A DNA stretch of 64,000 nucleotides from Elgaria multicarinata webbii (GCF_023053635.1 NC_086173.1:145870697-145934696), one strand, 5' to 3'. Shown: positions 21,650 to 34,300, counted from the stretch's first letter. Numbers and translations are program-made. Notes: generated by a model not told the origin, from the sequence alone.

Positions 21650-22232
21650 TGAAAAAGTGGGTCCCCGTGGTCACAGACTCTCAAGACACAATTTCTTTCT
21701 CTTTAGAAGGTTTATTACAAGCAGCGCTGCAGGGTGACAGTCTCAGAAGACCTGAGGAACTGCCCAATAATTTCAGGAAAGGCTAACTTATTTATAGGGT
21801 CAGTTCCCCTTAGATACAATGGCAGAACTTTCCCACCAATCATAATACAGCTCTGTAATGTAATAACCAATGAGAAGCTAAGCATTTAGGCATGTACAGA
21901 GTTTGAATACTTCTCTGACTAGAAGACACTACATATATGGGTATTGCAACAGCTACAGGAAAAACATCTCCATCTGTTTCTTTTTCGGTTATCTTGCTTT
22001 GCAGACATCTTACTCCACCCTCTCACTGCTGGAGTGGACACCGTCTGTCTTGTGACATGGTTTCAGCATCAGCTTAATCGTGAAAGCAATTTCAGCATTA
22101 AAAATATGAAGCAGGAAGCCATGAACTTCATGGTTTATATAGCTAATGATTTATAGAGCTATTTTCCTATACTTATGGGCATAGTAAAAGAACCACCCAG
22201 CTTGATTTCCTCGACATCCCAAAGACCCCACA
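21650..22232 (-). mobile_element. Possible LTR (solo or partial ERV-type), old
   Basis: On the minus strand a 583-bp block begins TGTGGGGTCTTTGGGATG and ends TTTTTCA, giving TG...CA ends. An AATAAA-like signal lies in its 3' third. The bases following (ggttccaccacaagat) could be a primer-binding site, but I cannot name the tRNA. No coding internal region and no second LTR were seen. Treat it as a fossil and as tentative. Confidence 0.3.
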
Positions 22233-22744
22233 GTCTTTGGGGTCTACCCCACAGCCTCTAAGGTATCACACAAACATTAATGATTAAACCCCACCTAATG
22301 TGTGCACAAGTTTTTGAGAAATAAAGATGTAAAATAAAGAAGAGGCAGAAACAAGCAGAAAGGTCGCTATTCACTTTATGAAAAAGTAGATACAACTTAG
22401 ATGTTAAAAAATATGAATTTCACCCAAAAGAAAAGCTCTTGGATTTCTTCTGTGGGCTTAGCATTTGTCTGACACATAATTTTATTGATTTTGTATCTAT
22501 GTAGGTCATACTGAATTCTGCCCCCGCTTTTTTGGCATCAAATCCAACTCCCCTCATGGTTTAAAAAGCCAGAGTTCACACCCCAACAACAAACCATGGG
22601 TTCTCTTCCTGGGTTGTTAGTGCTTAACAAGTCGGGTTTTGTTAATGCAGCTAGGATTGGAACCCAGAATTCAACACTGTGGGTCAGTGTTATGTGAAAA
22701 CCCAGTCATTGAGGTAGAAACCACAGACATATTTATAACATTGG

Positions 22745-22997
22745 TCCTGTTCAGATGACACTTCAGGCTTTGTGGTTAGCGAAACTGTGGTTCTCTGGGG
22801 TTAGCACTATCCACAAGCCGTGCTGTCGACACAAAACACTTTAAGCCATGGTTAGAGCCGCTAACCCTGTTGCAGACGGTCTGACTGTGGTTAGAGAGTG
22901 AGCAGGGTTTAGCAAAACGCACCGCACAAGACACCTGAAGCCCTGCTGCTGAACCAAAAGCCTTAACCAGCAGGGTTTAAGATGTTTTCTGAACAGG
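22745..22997. mobile_element. Foldback MITE (CTGTTCAGATGACAC ends), copy 2
   Basis: CCTGTTCAGATGACACTTCA at the left and its near inverse (ttttctgaacagg) at the right. The 'aagccatggttagagccgct' interior matches the copy at 4.6 kb. Confidence 0.6.
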
Positions 22998-23019
22998 CCC
23001 AGAGATATCCTGCCTTTTT

Positions 23020-23222
23020 TTTCCTTTTGCAAGAAACCCAAGGTGTCTTACATTTTCCTCCTCTCCATTTTAGCCTCACAAACCCCCCATGAGGTAGCTT
23101 AAGCTGACAATCAGTGACTGGCCCAAAGTCAGCCAGTGGGCTTCATGACCGAGTGAGGACTAGAACATGGATCTCCCGACTCCCAGTCCAATGCTCTAAC
23201 CACTACTCCACACTGGTCTAAC
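23020..23222 (-). repeat. tRNA-derived SINE (family A)
   Basis: In reverse: 'ccagtgtggagtagtggtta', 'gcattggactgggagtcggg', 'gggccagtcactgattgtca', and the 3' 'caccttgggtttcttgc'. A well-preserved copy. Confidence 0.7.
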
Positions 23223-23734
23223 AATATTTTCGCCTTCTACATGAAGACTTATCAAGCAAATTCCCTTCAAAAGCCTACCTTTTTCTCTTCATGGGTGTTT
23301 AAGGGTCCTGATAAGATATTATTTTGCTGCTCTTAATGCTGCTTTTATCATAATTCCAACTTCCTTTACTGCTCCTGCTTTTTATTGTTAGCATTCGTGC
23401 GTGTTACCATTGGACTGGTTTTCTGATTTTTTAAAATACACTTATATTGTCAATTAAATTGGGAGCCCATATAGAACAGAAAGGCAGTGTTTATTACAGA
23501 ATTATGTTTTCTTCAGTTTGGGTTATGAGAGCCAACTATGTAACTTATTGAAAGAGTGCAATTATGGAAGCAGCTGCTCTATTTTCTTTGTTAAGGCTCG
23601 TTTCTTCCATCAATCTTCAACTGTGTCACTTGGCGACTGAAGGAGAAGAAAAAATGGCATGTTTTGGAAAGGCAAGAAAGGCTTCATGTGGGTGAATTTG
23701 AAGGGGCAGAGGAGTGCACCATTACTTCTGAGAA

Positions 23735-24095
23735 CCAGTTCACACATAACAGCAGCAATCATGGATTAACAATCACGATTTACTGGGTTCATGCCACTCC
23801 CACTTTGCCTAAACAACCACCAGTCGGCGCACCCAGGGGTTGTCATCATGACATGTGAACCCAGACTAGGGCCTAAACAACCCAGCAGTTAATCCACGAT
23901 TTGTTGTTGGGTTGACTGCTGGGTTTAGCCCGTAAACAACCCAGTGGTCCACGTTCGCAAGTCATGCTAACAACCTTGGATCGCACTGACTGGAGGTTGT
24001 TTATGCAAAGTAGCAGCAGCATGTGACTCAGCAAATTATGTGTTAATTAATTGACCCATCATTTGCCCCTAGTACGTGTGAATCAGGTCTTCCGT
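23735..24095. mobile_element. Foldback MITE-like repeat (family H)
   Basis: Runs of 'aacaacccagcagttaatcc' and 'gttgttgggttgactgctgg' in opposite senses between 'ccagttcacacataacagc' and 'tacgtgtgaatcaggtc'. Related sequence lies at 53283-54095. Confidence 0.4.
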
Positions 24096-24464
24096 CTTTT
24101 CCCTTGGGTGTTCAAGCCTAGAGCTATGTTTCTCCATGCCCTTATGACTGCTAAAAGACTTATACTATCACACTGAAAGGACAAATCCACACCTCCCATA
24201 ATGCAGTAGATCAAGGATCTACATTAACATTATCAGCTTTTGAATGGGTGTTATGCAGACATAAGTTGCAAGTGGATAAATACATGGATATCTGGTCTGC
24301 TTTTCTTGAAACCTTTGTATAATTCTCCCCCTCCTTTTTTTTTTTTAAATGAACGGTACACATGATGGAAAATTAAGATAATCTTATATAAGTAATGTAT
24401 GGGTTCCCCCCCCCACATTTTCACAATGTATTTTCTGTTCTGTTCTGTTGATATTCACAATAGA

Positions 24465-24465
24465 A

Positions 24466-24523
<58 letters not shown>
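24465..24523. repeat. (AAT)n microsatellite
   Basis: About 19 AAT units without interruption. Confidence 0.95.
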
Positions 24524-25087
24524 GTTTCTCCATGCAGCCCTGACGGCATAATATTGACTGAACAGGACTCAGGATTCTTCAGGGATAATTCCTGGGGCAA
24601 TTAAAAAGCAAAATGGGTAGAAGAATGCAGGGGGAAATCTTGTGAAAAGGAGCACTTATTTGGTGGGGGGGACATAACCACCACTCCCTCTGGAAATCAG
24701 CTCCTTAGAAGAGAAGTGACCACACTATGAAAGTCTATTTTGTGCCATTTTCTACCAGGTTTCTGTGCAGTGCATGACTCCAATCTGCTAATAATTATTA
24801 TAATTTCTGAGTTCTTTTGAAAAAGAAAGGGAAGAAAACTCCTTCCACCCAGGACTGTCAAGCCTGAAATTACGGTGATCAGGGAGAGGCTAGAGGATTT
24901 CTATTTGCAGCTCAGGAGTCAATGCAGACTCCACTGTTTTCTCTGGAGCCAGGAGAAGGGCTGGGGGCAACCTTCCTCACTTGTGCTGATCTTTAACAAT
25001 TGGTCCTCCACTGGTGGTTCAGGACCCATGAGAGGGCTGCAGCCTGACCTAAAACAGATTGCTAGAAATACATGGTAGAAAATGAAA

Positions 25088-25262
25088 CAAGCTGGTGACT
25101 CTGATTTCAGTGGGGCTGTAAACCCCTTCTGGATTTCAGTCAGGACCAGCCAGAATTCTAAAGCTCTCCAAGGTGCTAAACCTATTTTGGGGGTTGGGTT
25201 CAATACTTTGGACAGCTCCTTTAGCATGCTAGCTGGTTCTAACAGTGTCACCAGCCTCCTGA
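25088..25262. mobile_element. Foldback MITE (family E), copy 3
   Basis: 'gctggtgactctgatttcag...' has the inverse '...aacagtgtcaccagcctcc'. The middle (gccagaattctaaagctctc ... ggacagctcctttagc) matches the other two copies. Confidence 0.55.
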
Positions 25263-25337
25263 CAAGGCTGTAGACTACTGCTCTACAGATGATTCTATAC
25301 CCCAAATACCAGTTATTATAATCATGGCAAAGCTTAC

Positions 25338-25398
25338 TTGGAATTGAAATATCGGTTCATTTGTGAACTTCCAGGATGATTTAAAAACATGACCGTTT
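25338..25398 (-). CDS. TRIM-C hinge exon candidate 6b (61 nt)
   Basis: ccctctag|AAACGGTCAT...CCAA|gtaagc. In phase 1 it reads ETVMFLNHPGSSQMNRYFNS. The sequence beside its donor (gattctataccccaaa, about 25290-25337) repeats that beside exon 6a (26325-26366), so the two look like a tandem duplication. Confidence 0.35.
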
Positions 25399-28300
25399 CT
25401 AGAGGGAAAAGATTAGAGCAGAGGATTTTGACATCTTACATGTATATCTCCAAGTCGTATAACAATTTCAATCTTTCTAACAAGAGTGCTAATCGCTTAA
25501 GAGATTTTTTTTGGCCACCATTTATTAATTTATTTTATTTGCAACAATAAAAACATAACAAATGAAGGGCTTTACACAGCAATGGTTGTGAATTGGCGAG
25601 AGATTCAATCAAAGCAGCTTGTTTCTCGTGAGCAGTGAATGCAGCAGAGCGCCATCATCTTAAGGAGCGCCGTGAGTGACAGACTTCATTGCCCCGACTT
25701 TTCTAGGAAGCGGGGCTGTTTGCCCCTCAAAACATACGTATTAAACCCCAAAACACAAGTTGCCAGCTCCCTCAACCTGGACAGATGCTCAAGAAACACC
25801 ACTGTACCCAAAAATGGTTGTGTGAATTGGACATCAGCATTAAAATTCAAAGGGGCACATTGCTCTTGATACAAGGCCTGCACAACTTATTGCATGCTGT
25901 GAATTGTGGCCTTCCAGGTACTTGACAACCCCTCTGATTCTGCCATGTTAGGCAGGCACCAGTAGCAGGCTGCCTACCCAACACGTATTGCCGGCTGTTT
26001 TCTGATGCACACAGGCAACCTAGCCCAGCCTTCTCCCACCTGGTGCCCTCCAAATGATTTGGACTTCACCTCCTACCACCCCCAGCCAGCATGGCTAATG
26101 GTCAGGAATGTGGGGAGGGCAGCAGGTTCATAAAGCTAACCTAATTTTTTCCTGCCTGCTTTTCCCAGCTTCCCAACCATACATGGGAAGGCAAAATGAA
26201 AGCTTTGGACAAAACGCACAATAAAATGGAGGGGCGTCAACAATATTGAAAACAGAAAGGATTGCATAATTGTGTTTCTCCTGATTTTGTTTTATAATGC
26301 CTTAAAGAGGTCTGAAGAGGATTCTATACCCCAAATCCCAATTATTTTAGAAATCACAAAGCTTACCCTATTCTTCCCAGCTGAGGAGACATATTGATCT
26401 TTGATCTTCCATATTCATCTAACAGGGATGCAACTGTTCCTGGAGGAGAAAGAAGGCGTAAAATAAGTTTTTTTATACCTTCCACATATATCACCGTTTT
26501 GCTGTCATATAACTCCGGTGGGCAGAAGTAATCTCAAGAGCGACTGGTAAATCTCCAGATGATTTGCAGTAGGTTTTTCTACAAGCGCTCTTTATTTTTT
26601 GAAGCCTAAGTTAAGAGGAGAAAAAGGGCTTTTTGTTCTTGCTATTGTTAACCCGTTGGGAGCCAGAAATTCTTACCAACCCACTGTGGAGAAATTAATT
26701 GCTATTAAAGATCAAGCTTTGAACTTTTTAGAACTTTCAAAATTTTCTGCATGTCTACACTGCTCAAGCTTCAGTTTAAAATAAAAATGAGCAAAACTGG
26801 TCTGGAAGCTCTTGAGTAAGACTGGTTGCTTACCTGTAACTGTAGTTCTTCGAGTGGTCATCTGTGCATTCACACATATGGGCTTTGCGCCTGCGCAGAA
26901 CTAGTTCCGGAGACTTCACAAGCTGGGAACAATATTTTTAGGCGGGAACCCCTCCCCCACCATCCACTGAGCATGCTCGGGTGTTCCTGTCCAAACTCTC
27001 CAGTTCCGAGACCGTAAAAGTCCTTCTGAAGAGAATGACACTACGTGCCAGGTTGACACATAGTGGGAACGACGGGAGGGTTGTGTGAATGCACAGATGA
27101 CCACTCGAAGAACTACAGTTACAGATAAGCAACCAGTTTTTCTTCTTCGTGGTCTCTGTGCATCACACATACGGGCGAATAACAAGCAGACTTACAAGCA
27201 GAGGGTGTGTCAGCTGGGATATTACAGGATGGAAGAGAGGACGGCCTGTCCGAAGGCACAATCTCTTCGCACCCTGAGATCCAGACGATAGTGCTGAACG
27301 AATGTCAGAGGAGTGGACCATGTAGCCGCTTTGCAAAGGTCTGGGATTGAAACTCCTCGCTCAAAGGTGGCTGAGGTTGACACTCCCCTAGTGGAGTGAG
27401 CTGGAATATTTCCTTGAAGAGGAATATTCGCGATCTCATAGGCCAATCTGATGGTTTGTGTTATCCAGGATGAAAGTCTCTGAGGGGAAACTTGTTGTCC
27501 TTTTTGGTTACCCCCATAGCACAAGAATAGTTGTTGGGACTGACGAAATGGTGCTGTCCTTGAAAGGTAGAAAGCAAGAGCTCTTTTAGCGTCCAAGGAG
27601 TGGAGCGTACTCTCTAGAGGAGAAGATGGTGCCAGAAAAAAGGCTGGCAGAGTGATGTCTTGGTTCAGGTGGAAGGAGGAAACCACCTTTGGAAGAAATG
27701 CTGGATCCGGTCGGAGGACAACTTTGTCATGATGGAAAGTCAGGTAAGGAGGGTTGATGCATAAAGCGCACAACTCTGAAGCCCTACGGGCTGATGTGAT
27801 GGCAATTAGAAAGGCCACCTTAAAGGTGAGTAGTCTAAGCTCTGTTGTTGCAAGAGGCTCAAACGGTTTTGATGAGAGTGCCTGTAATACGACTGAGAGA
27901 CTCCATTGTGGGACTATGGAGCGTAAAGGTGGAAGCATATTCTTCATGCCTTTCATGAAGCAGTTGATGACCGGATGCATGAAAACGGTAGAGCCTTGAA
28001 TTGTGATATAAGAAGCAGATATGGCTGCTAACTAGACACACAGAGAGGAGTATTTGAGACCTCTTTGGAAGAGAGAATAAAGGAATTGCAGGACAACGGA
28101 GATGGGAGCTGATTCTGGGTTGGATGCTCTATTGAGAGCGAACTTAGAGAAAGCTTTCCATTTGTGAGAATAAGATCTCTATGTAGCGGGTTTTCTGGCA
28201 ACATGTAAGACACTTAGTATGTTCTGTGGGAAGTCGGGTTCTAGAAATGATGTCGAATTCTCCAAGCTGTTAGTTGCAGTGTGTGGACATCGGGATGGAG

Positions 28301-31300
28301 AATGCGGCCCAAGTCTCTGGATTAGGTTCTGTAGTCTAGGTAGCCTGATGTACTCGCCTTGGGAAAGTCTGAGTAGAGGAGTGAACCAGGGTTGCCTGGG
28401 CCACCAGGGGGCGATCAGGATGGCATTCGAATTGTCTGCCTGTAGTTTTACTATGACTCTTTGAAGGAGTGGTATAGGTGGGAACAGATAAACCAGAGGA
28501 CCTGACCAAAGAAGCTGGAATGCATCTCCCATGGAGGCTCGACCCAGGCCCGCTCTTGTGCAGAAACGGGCACAGATGGCATTGTGAGGAGAGGCAAAAA
28601 GGTCTATTACAGGTTGTCCGCAACGGTGGAAGATTAAGGAGAGATTGGGATAGTTGCCAATCGTGGTCATCTACAAAGTGGTGGCTGAGGTTGTCTGCTA
28701 TTACGTTGTCCTGTCCTGCAACGTGTAGAGCGGAGAGGAAGATGTTGTGGGCAATAGCCTAGTGAAAGATTTCTAGGGTCAAGTTAATGAGGTCTGTCAA
28801 GCGTGTTCCCCCTTGTTTGTTTATGTACCATACGACAGACATGTTGTCTGTGAGTATTAGTACATTGTGGCCCGATATAAAATGTTGAAAGGTGAGGAGG
28901 GCTTTCTTGACAGCTAGGAGTTCTAAAACATTGATGTGCTTCTTTTTGTCTAGGGCATTCCAGAGTCCCTGAATCTTGAATTGGCTGCAGTGGGCACCCC
29001 AACCGAGCTGTGAGGCGTCTGTAATTACCGTTCTCGATGGAGTCGGTGGTGTAAATTCTAGGCCTGGAGTAATGTTGTCTGCGATAATCCACCAAAGAAG
29101 AGATTGGCAGATATGTGGTGGTATAAATAGCCTGCAATGATGGGCATCAGTCGTGTTGTCGTAGTTTTGGAGTAGCCATAACCGTAGGGGCCTCATCTGT
29201 AGGCGTGCCCAAGGAACAATGTAGACGGATGCTGCCATGAGACCGAGTAGTCTCTGGATCTTGAAGGAGGACACGGTGATGCGACGATAGAGTGAGCGCG
29301 CAAGGAGTGACAGTGTGGCTGCTCTGTCTAGAGGAAGAAAGGCTTTGTCTACAGTGGAATCTAGGATTGCTCCTAGGAACTTGATATGTTGGGTAGGTTG
29401 GAACGTGGATTTTTGCTTGTTGATGCAGAGGCCGAGAGATGTGAGAAGGTTGACTGTGGTTGTGGTGGTTTTTATGGCTTCCGTTCGTGATTTTGCTACT
29501 AGGAGCCAGTCGTCCAGGTATGGATATATTTAGACTCCTAGAGTCCTTAGGAAAGCGCACACGGCCACCATACATTTGGTGAAGATTCTGGGAGCTGGTT
29601 AAGCCGAATGGAAGAACACGAAACTGGAAAATGTCTTATCCTATTGTAAAACGGAGGAGATGGCGTTGATTTTTGTGGCTAGATATATGAAAATAGGCGT
29701 CTTTGAGGTCCACAGCCATGAACCAAGCATTGTGTTGAAGGAGTGGGAGAATGGCTGCGAGAGTAGTCATTCAAAATGTTGTCATTGTGATGTAACAGTT
29801 TAGATTTCTTAGGTCTAATATGGGGCGCAGGCCTCCATCCCATTTAGGAACTGTGAAATAGCATGAATAAAAGCCATTTTTGATGTCGCGGAGGTGTATT
29901 CTCTGGATAGCTCCCTTTTTTAGTAGGGAAGCCGTTTCCTGATTTAGTGGAAGGGATGGAGTGGTGGTTTTCACAATCCCAAGTGGTGGTGAGGATGTAA
30001 GGGTGATTCTGTATCCTTGTTGAATGATGCGTAAGACCCAAGAATCTGTGGTGATGCTTGCCCAAGAGTTAAAGTGAGGGGCGAGGATGTTTCCGAATCT
30101 TGGGATGTTGAGAGAATGGGGCGGTGAGTCAAAGCTGCTGTTTGGCAGTGTAGTCCGATTTATTTTTGTTTTGCCTGAAACGGTTGGGAAACTTTTGTCG
30201 CTTAAATTGTGTTTGTGGTTGGTACCGTGGAGGACGATCTTGTTGTTGTGTGATAGACCTGGGGAACGTGGATTGTTGAGAACGAGGCCAGCGCTTGGGG
30301 CGCTAGAAGGATTGTTGAGTCTCGGCTGTGCTAATCTTTTTCGCTGTATTTCTTGCTTTTTGTATGCTGTCCATAGCCTCGTCAGTAGTGGAGCTGAATA
30401 GTCCATTGTTGTCAAATGGAAGATCTTCAATCTGTGTCCATGTTTCCTGGGATAATCCAGCCGAGCGAAGCCATGCTTAGGGCAACAGAGCCTATCATTG
30501 CCTTAGATGTGCAATCTGTGGCATGGCGCGCTGTGTTGATTTGTTGTCTGGAGAGCCTCATGGCCTCTGTGTAGAATACTTGGGCTAAATCCTGCTGTTC
30601 ATCGGGAAGGTATTTGCAAAGGCAAGACATCTTTTCCCATAGAAATAGTTGATAACGTGCCATGGTGGCCTGGTAATTGGCTACTCTGAGGGAGAGGGCA
30701 GTAGAAGAATAAATTCTGCGCCCAAAGCCATCAAGTCTGCGCCCTTCTTTGTCTACGGGGGCGGTATGTCTTCTTTGGGAACGACCTTGCGAAGCCTCAA
30801 CAATAATAGAGTTAGGCTTAGGATGGTTGAATAGAAAGGGTGCCTCCGCTTCCTGGATCTTGTACATTGATTCATATCTCTTGGAAGTCTTTTTAAACAA
30901 GGCGGTCTGTGCAAGGCAGAGGAATGCGAGAATCGCAGAGAGTAAAAGAAGTTAAACAAAATTAATAGAATATAATAATTTTATTTTTATTTATTTATTA
31001 GGAAAGAAAGGAAGGGAATAGAAGAAGGAATTTGAAGAGTAGAATGAGTAGAAGAAGCGAGTTCTCAGCAAGGTAAGTAGAAAAAACCTAGAGCGAAGTC
31101 TCACGGAGCTGCTAACTTTTCAGTGGTCGAAAGGAACTGGAGAGTTTGGGCGGAAACACCCGAGCATGCTCAGTGGACGGTGGGGGAGGGGTTCCCGCCT
31201 AAAAATATTGTTCTCAGCTTGTGAAGTCTCCGGACCTAGCTCTGCGCAGGCGCAAAGTCCATATGTGTGATGCACAGAGACCACGAACAAGAAATAAGCC

Positions 31301-34300
31301 TTACACTGTCATATTCTTATATAAGATTATTACTATTATTAATTATTTCATTTCTATACCACCTCTGGGTGGTTTACAGCCATTCATAAAATGCAAAATA
31401 CAACGTAACATAATAAAAATAGTCTAAATATTTTAACATAGAAAAATTAAATTTAAATACTTTAATTTCAATATTTTGGTTTCCTTTCCTTGCCAACTCT
31501 CTGGACTGGTATTCCCCAATCTGGTGCCCTCCAGATGTGTTGCACTATAGTTCCCATCATCATCCCCAGCCAGCAGCTACAGCCCATCTCATCTAGAGGG
31601 CATCAGGATGGGGAAGGTTTTCCCATAGTACAGAGAACCCTTTGACATCCCCAGCTTGGTACCTTTGAATTGTGCCAGGGCCCGTCGTAGCGCCACATTC
31701 ATCTGAGAGTATGCATGAAGTCTTTGCTCAGGATCAGAATTGTTCACAGGCTCCTGGATTTTGGTTAACCTAGGAAATAATCTAGTTAGTATTTATAATG
31801 AGATATTCTACCAGTCCTTAACTTTTTTTGGGTCAGTGGACACATTTGGAATTTTGTGAGTGTCATGGGCACTCTCATAAATTGCTTCCATGACAGAGGT
31901 GGGGGACAGACTCCCAGTTAATTTAAAAAAAAAAAAAACACATTCAAATAAAAATCAGGTGGGGAAGGGAACCTGGCAGGCACCAAGAGAGGTGCCATGC
32001 GCCCCATATTGGAGTCCCCAGAGTATCTAGTTAGTATGTATTATGAAATATCTGAATGTAAAGTTAAGATCTTGAAGGTGCTCTTTCCCAACTCTATCTC
32101 CTCCTTCATTTCCCCTGGGAACAACATTCCCCAACCTGGGTACCTCCAGAATTAGAAGGTTTGGTCCACAACTTCCATCATCTCTGACCACTGACTGTGA
32201 CCTTGGGCTGAAGACAGCTGTACTCCAAATCTGGAGACATCCAGGTTGGGGAAGGCTGCCTTAGAGCATCATCAGATGGGGTGGGAAATCACAGTTCCCT
32301 ACTGTCACTTCTCTGCCCCTGCTCCTGTCCCACAATACTTCCTCTTTCTTCCCAGAGAAGAAAGAGAAAGTAAACAAAGACCACGTGGCCCATTCAGGGG
32401 CTGTTTTGATCAAGCTGCTTTTCCTGCACAGAGCAGGAAATGGCAGCACATTCAGTTTCCCCCAAAAAAGAGTCAGATTAAAAGGGGTCCATTTTATGAC
32501 GGAAAAAAAGCATGAAGGAGTGAGAGGCAGACGTTGTCATCTGAAGGACGCGTGAAAAACCATGAGTGGGCAGTAGCAAGTGTGTGATAAAACGCTCGTC
32601 TGATGAACCCCTACAAAGCTAATGCCTGTTGGGTCAGCCAGAGGCCTTCGGTTTTGGGGTGGTTTAAAAGTATAATAAATAAATAAAGCTATGTGAAGTA
32701 GTACTTTCTTTTATTTGCCCTGAATTTCCCACCATTTAGCTTCATTAGATGCCCCTGGGTTCTACTATTAGGAGAGATGGGGAAAAGTCATCCTGACCAT
32801 TTCATCCCAACCAAGCAGGATTTTATGGACTGCTATCTGTGCCCATGAGCACAGTTAAAAACGTAACTGTTGACTGTCTTGGCACCATAAAAATGGCTGG
32901 CATATCGGGCATGCCTACTCCTAACAGATGCTGTGGGGGGCAGGCTAGCCACGAAAGACAAATAACTTGTTTAAGAGCAAAGTACAGGGCAGAAGTTGAA
33001 TCTAAACTTCAAATACACACACACAAAAAATGCATTTCACAGAAGGAAAACTGGTGGTGCTCAGATGAACACATCCTCACACAAAATTAAGAAGAAACTT
33101 GTTTTTAAATCAGTGAATTAAAGTGACTTTTTTCTTGAGAATTAAAATCATCCCTTTGATTTAAATCAGAGGGGCTTACTTTTGCAAATGCATACAAAGT
33201 GTGTTTGGGGTGGGGGATGGGACAAAGGATCAGACCTGTTCACAGCTGCCTTAAAGAGGCAGCTCTGCATTTCAGTCATGGCGCCACATCATCGTGCCCC
33301 TGCTCCCCACATGCACACACCAAGAATGGAAAATTTACCAGGTGGAGGAGAGAGAATGGAAACTCCGGACTTTGGGGTGGAAGCACAAATAGGGAGGGGT
33401 AGAAAAGTGACAAAAGAATTTTGGAGTGAGGCACTTGTGTGCTCATTTTTCAGGGTTTACCCAAAAGCAAGACTCACTAGGTTCAGTGGGGCTTACTCCC
33501 AGGTAGGAGTGTACATCAGATTACGGCTTAAACATTTGATTTGGTTTGTTTTACATAACAGAGCAGCAAACCTGGGTTCTATCACAAATGGCGTTGGGGC
33601 TGGAGTACCAGACGGTACAGAGGCCATCATGGCTGTCATTCCAGACACCTCAGTAGGGGCTGTGGCCAACTTCCCGAAGGAGACCAATCCCCCAAAGAGG
33701 CTTGGGGCCGAAAAAGACTGGCTGAGCAGCTGCACAGACAAACCCGCAGCTTGCAAAGGCAGACTGCCTGTTAATTCCTGGTGAGATGTGGCTGAAGGAG
33801 TGGTGTCCTTTCTCAAGAAACCTTTGATGTCCTAAAGAGCAAGAAAAGAAAAGAAAAATTATTGTAGAAGTTACTGATCAATCTATGATGCAAGCCTCTC
33901 TCCCTTCTGGTATTACTTGCTAATATGTAAAATGTTTAACACCAATGATGGGCCGGGGGCTGCTGAGGCAAATGCTGCAGATGTCTAAACTGTCAAAACA
34001 AAGGATTATGACAGAGACATGCAGTGTGGTGCAGTGGCCAATGTTGGATGAGGTATAGGGAAGCCTGGGTTCAAAGCCCCACTGAGCCACGGAGCTTGGG
34101 CCAGCTGCTCTCTCTCAGCTTAAGGTACCACAGAGGATTGTTGTGAGAAGCTAAAGAGGAGGAGAACAGGGCAAGTCCCTTGGGGGAAAGGTGGGATTTG
34201 TTTGTTTATTGCATTTTTATATTGCCCAATAGGCAAAACAGAAGGGACTGAAATGGGCTAGTTCTATAAAATTGTATGTACAAATAAAAAAAAGTAAAAA

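Larger units (their letters stand above)
26820..31300 (-). mobile_element. DIRS-type tyrosine-recombinase retroelement, broken
   Basis: About 4.5 kb in TRIM-C intron 5, same orientation as the gene. Parts from its 5' end: inverted terminal repeat, gag-like region of the kind related to vertebrate LAP2-alpha, reverse transcriptase, RNase H, tyrosine recombinase, and a complex terminal region with inverted and internal complementary repeats. This arrangement, with no direct LTRs and no DDE integrase, is diagnostic of DIRS. The coding regions are interrupted, about half a dozen breaks in all, so it is a fossil. The ends are still easily matched, which suggests moderate age. Confidence 0.85.

Noticed and set aside
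24875-25305. Minus-strand frame (128 codons) near the TRIM-C hinge exons, considered as a terminal exon
   Set aside because: It overlaps the family E MITE and shows no PRY-SPRY motif.
27222-27990. A tyrosine-recombinase frame that might suggest a phage or bacterial integron
   Set aside because: It lies with RT, RNase H and a gag-like region between inverted terminal repeats, which is the DIRS layout in eukaryotes.
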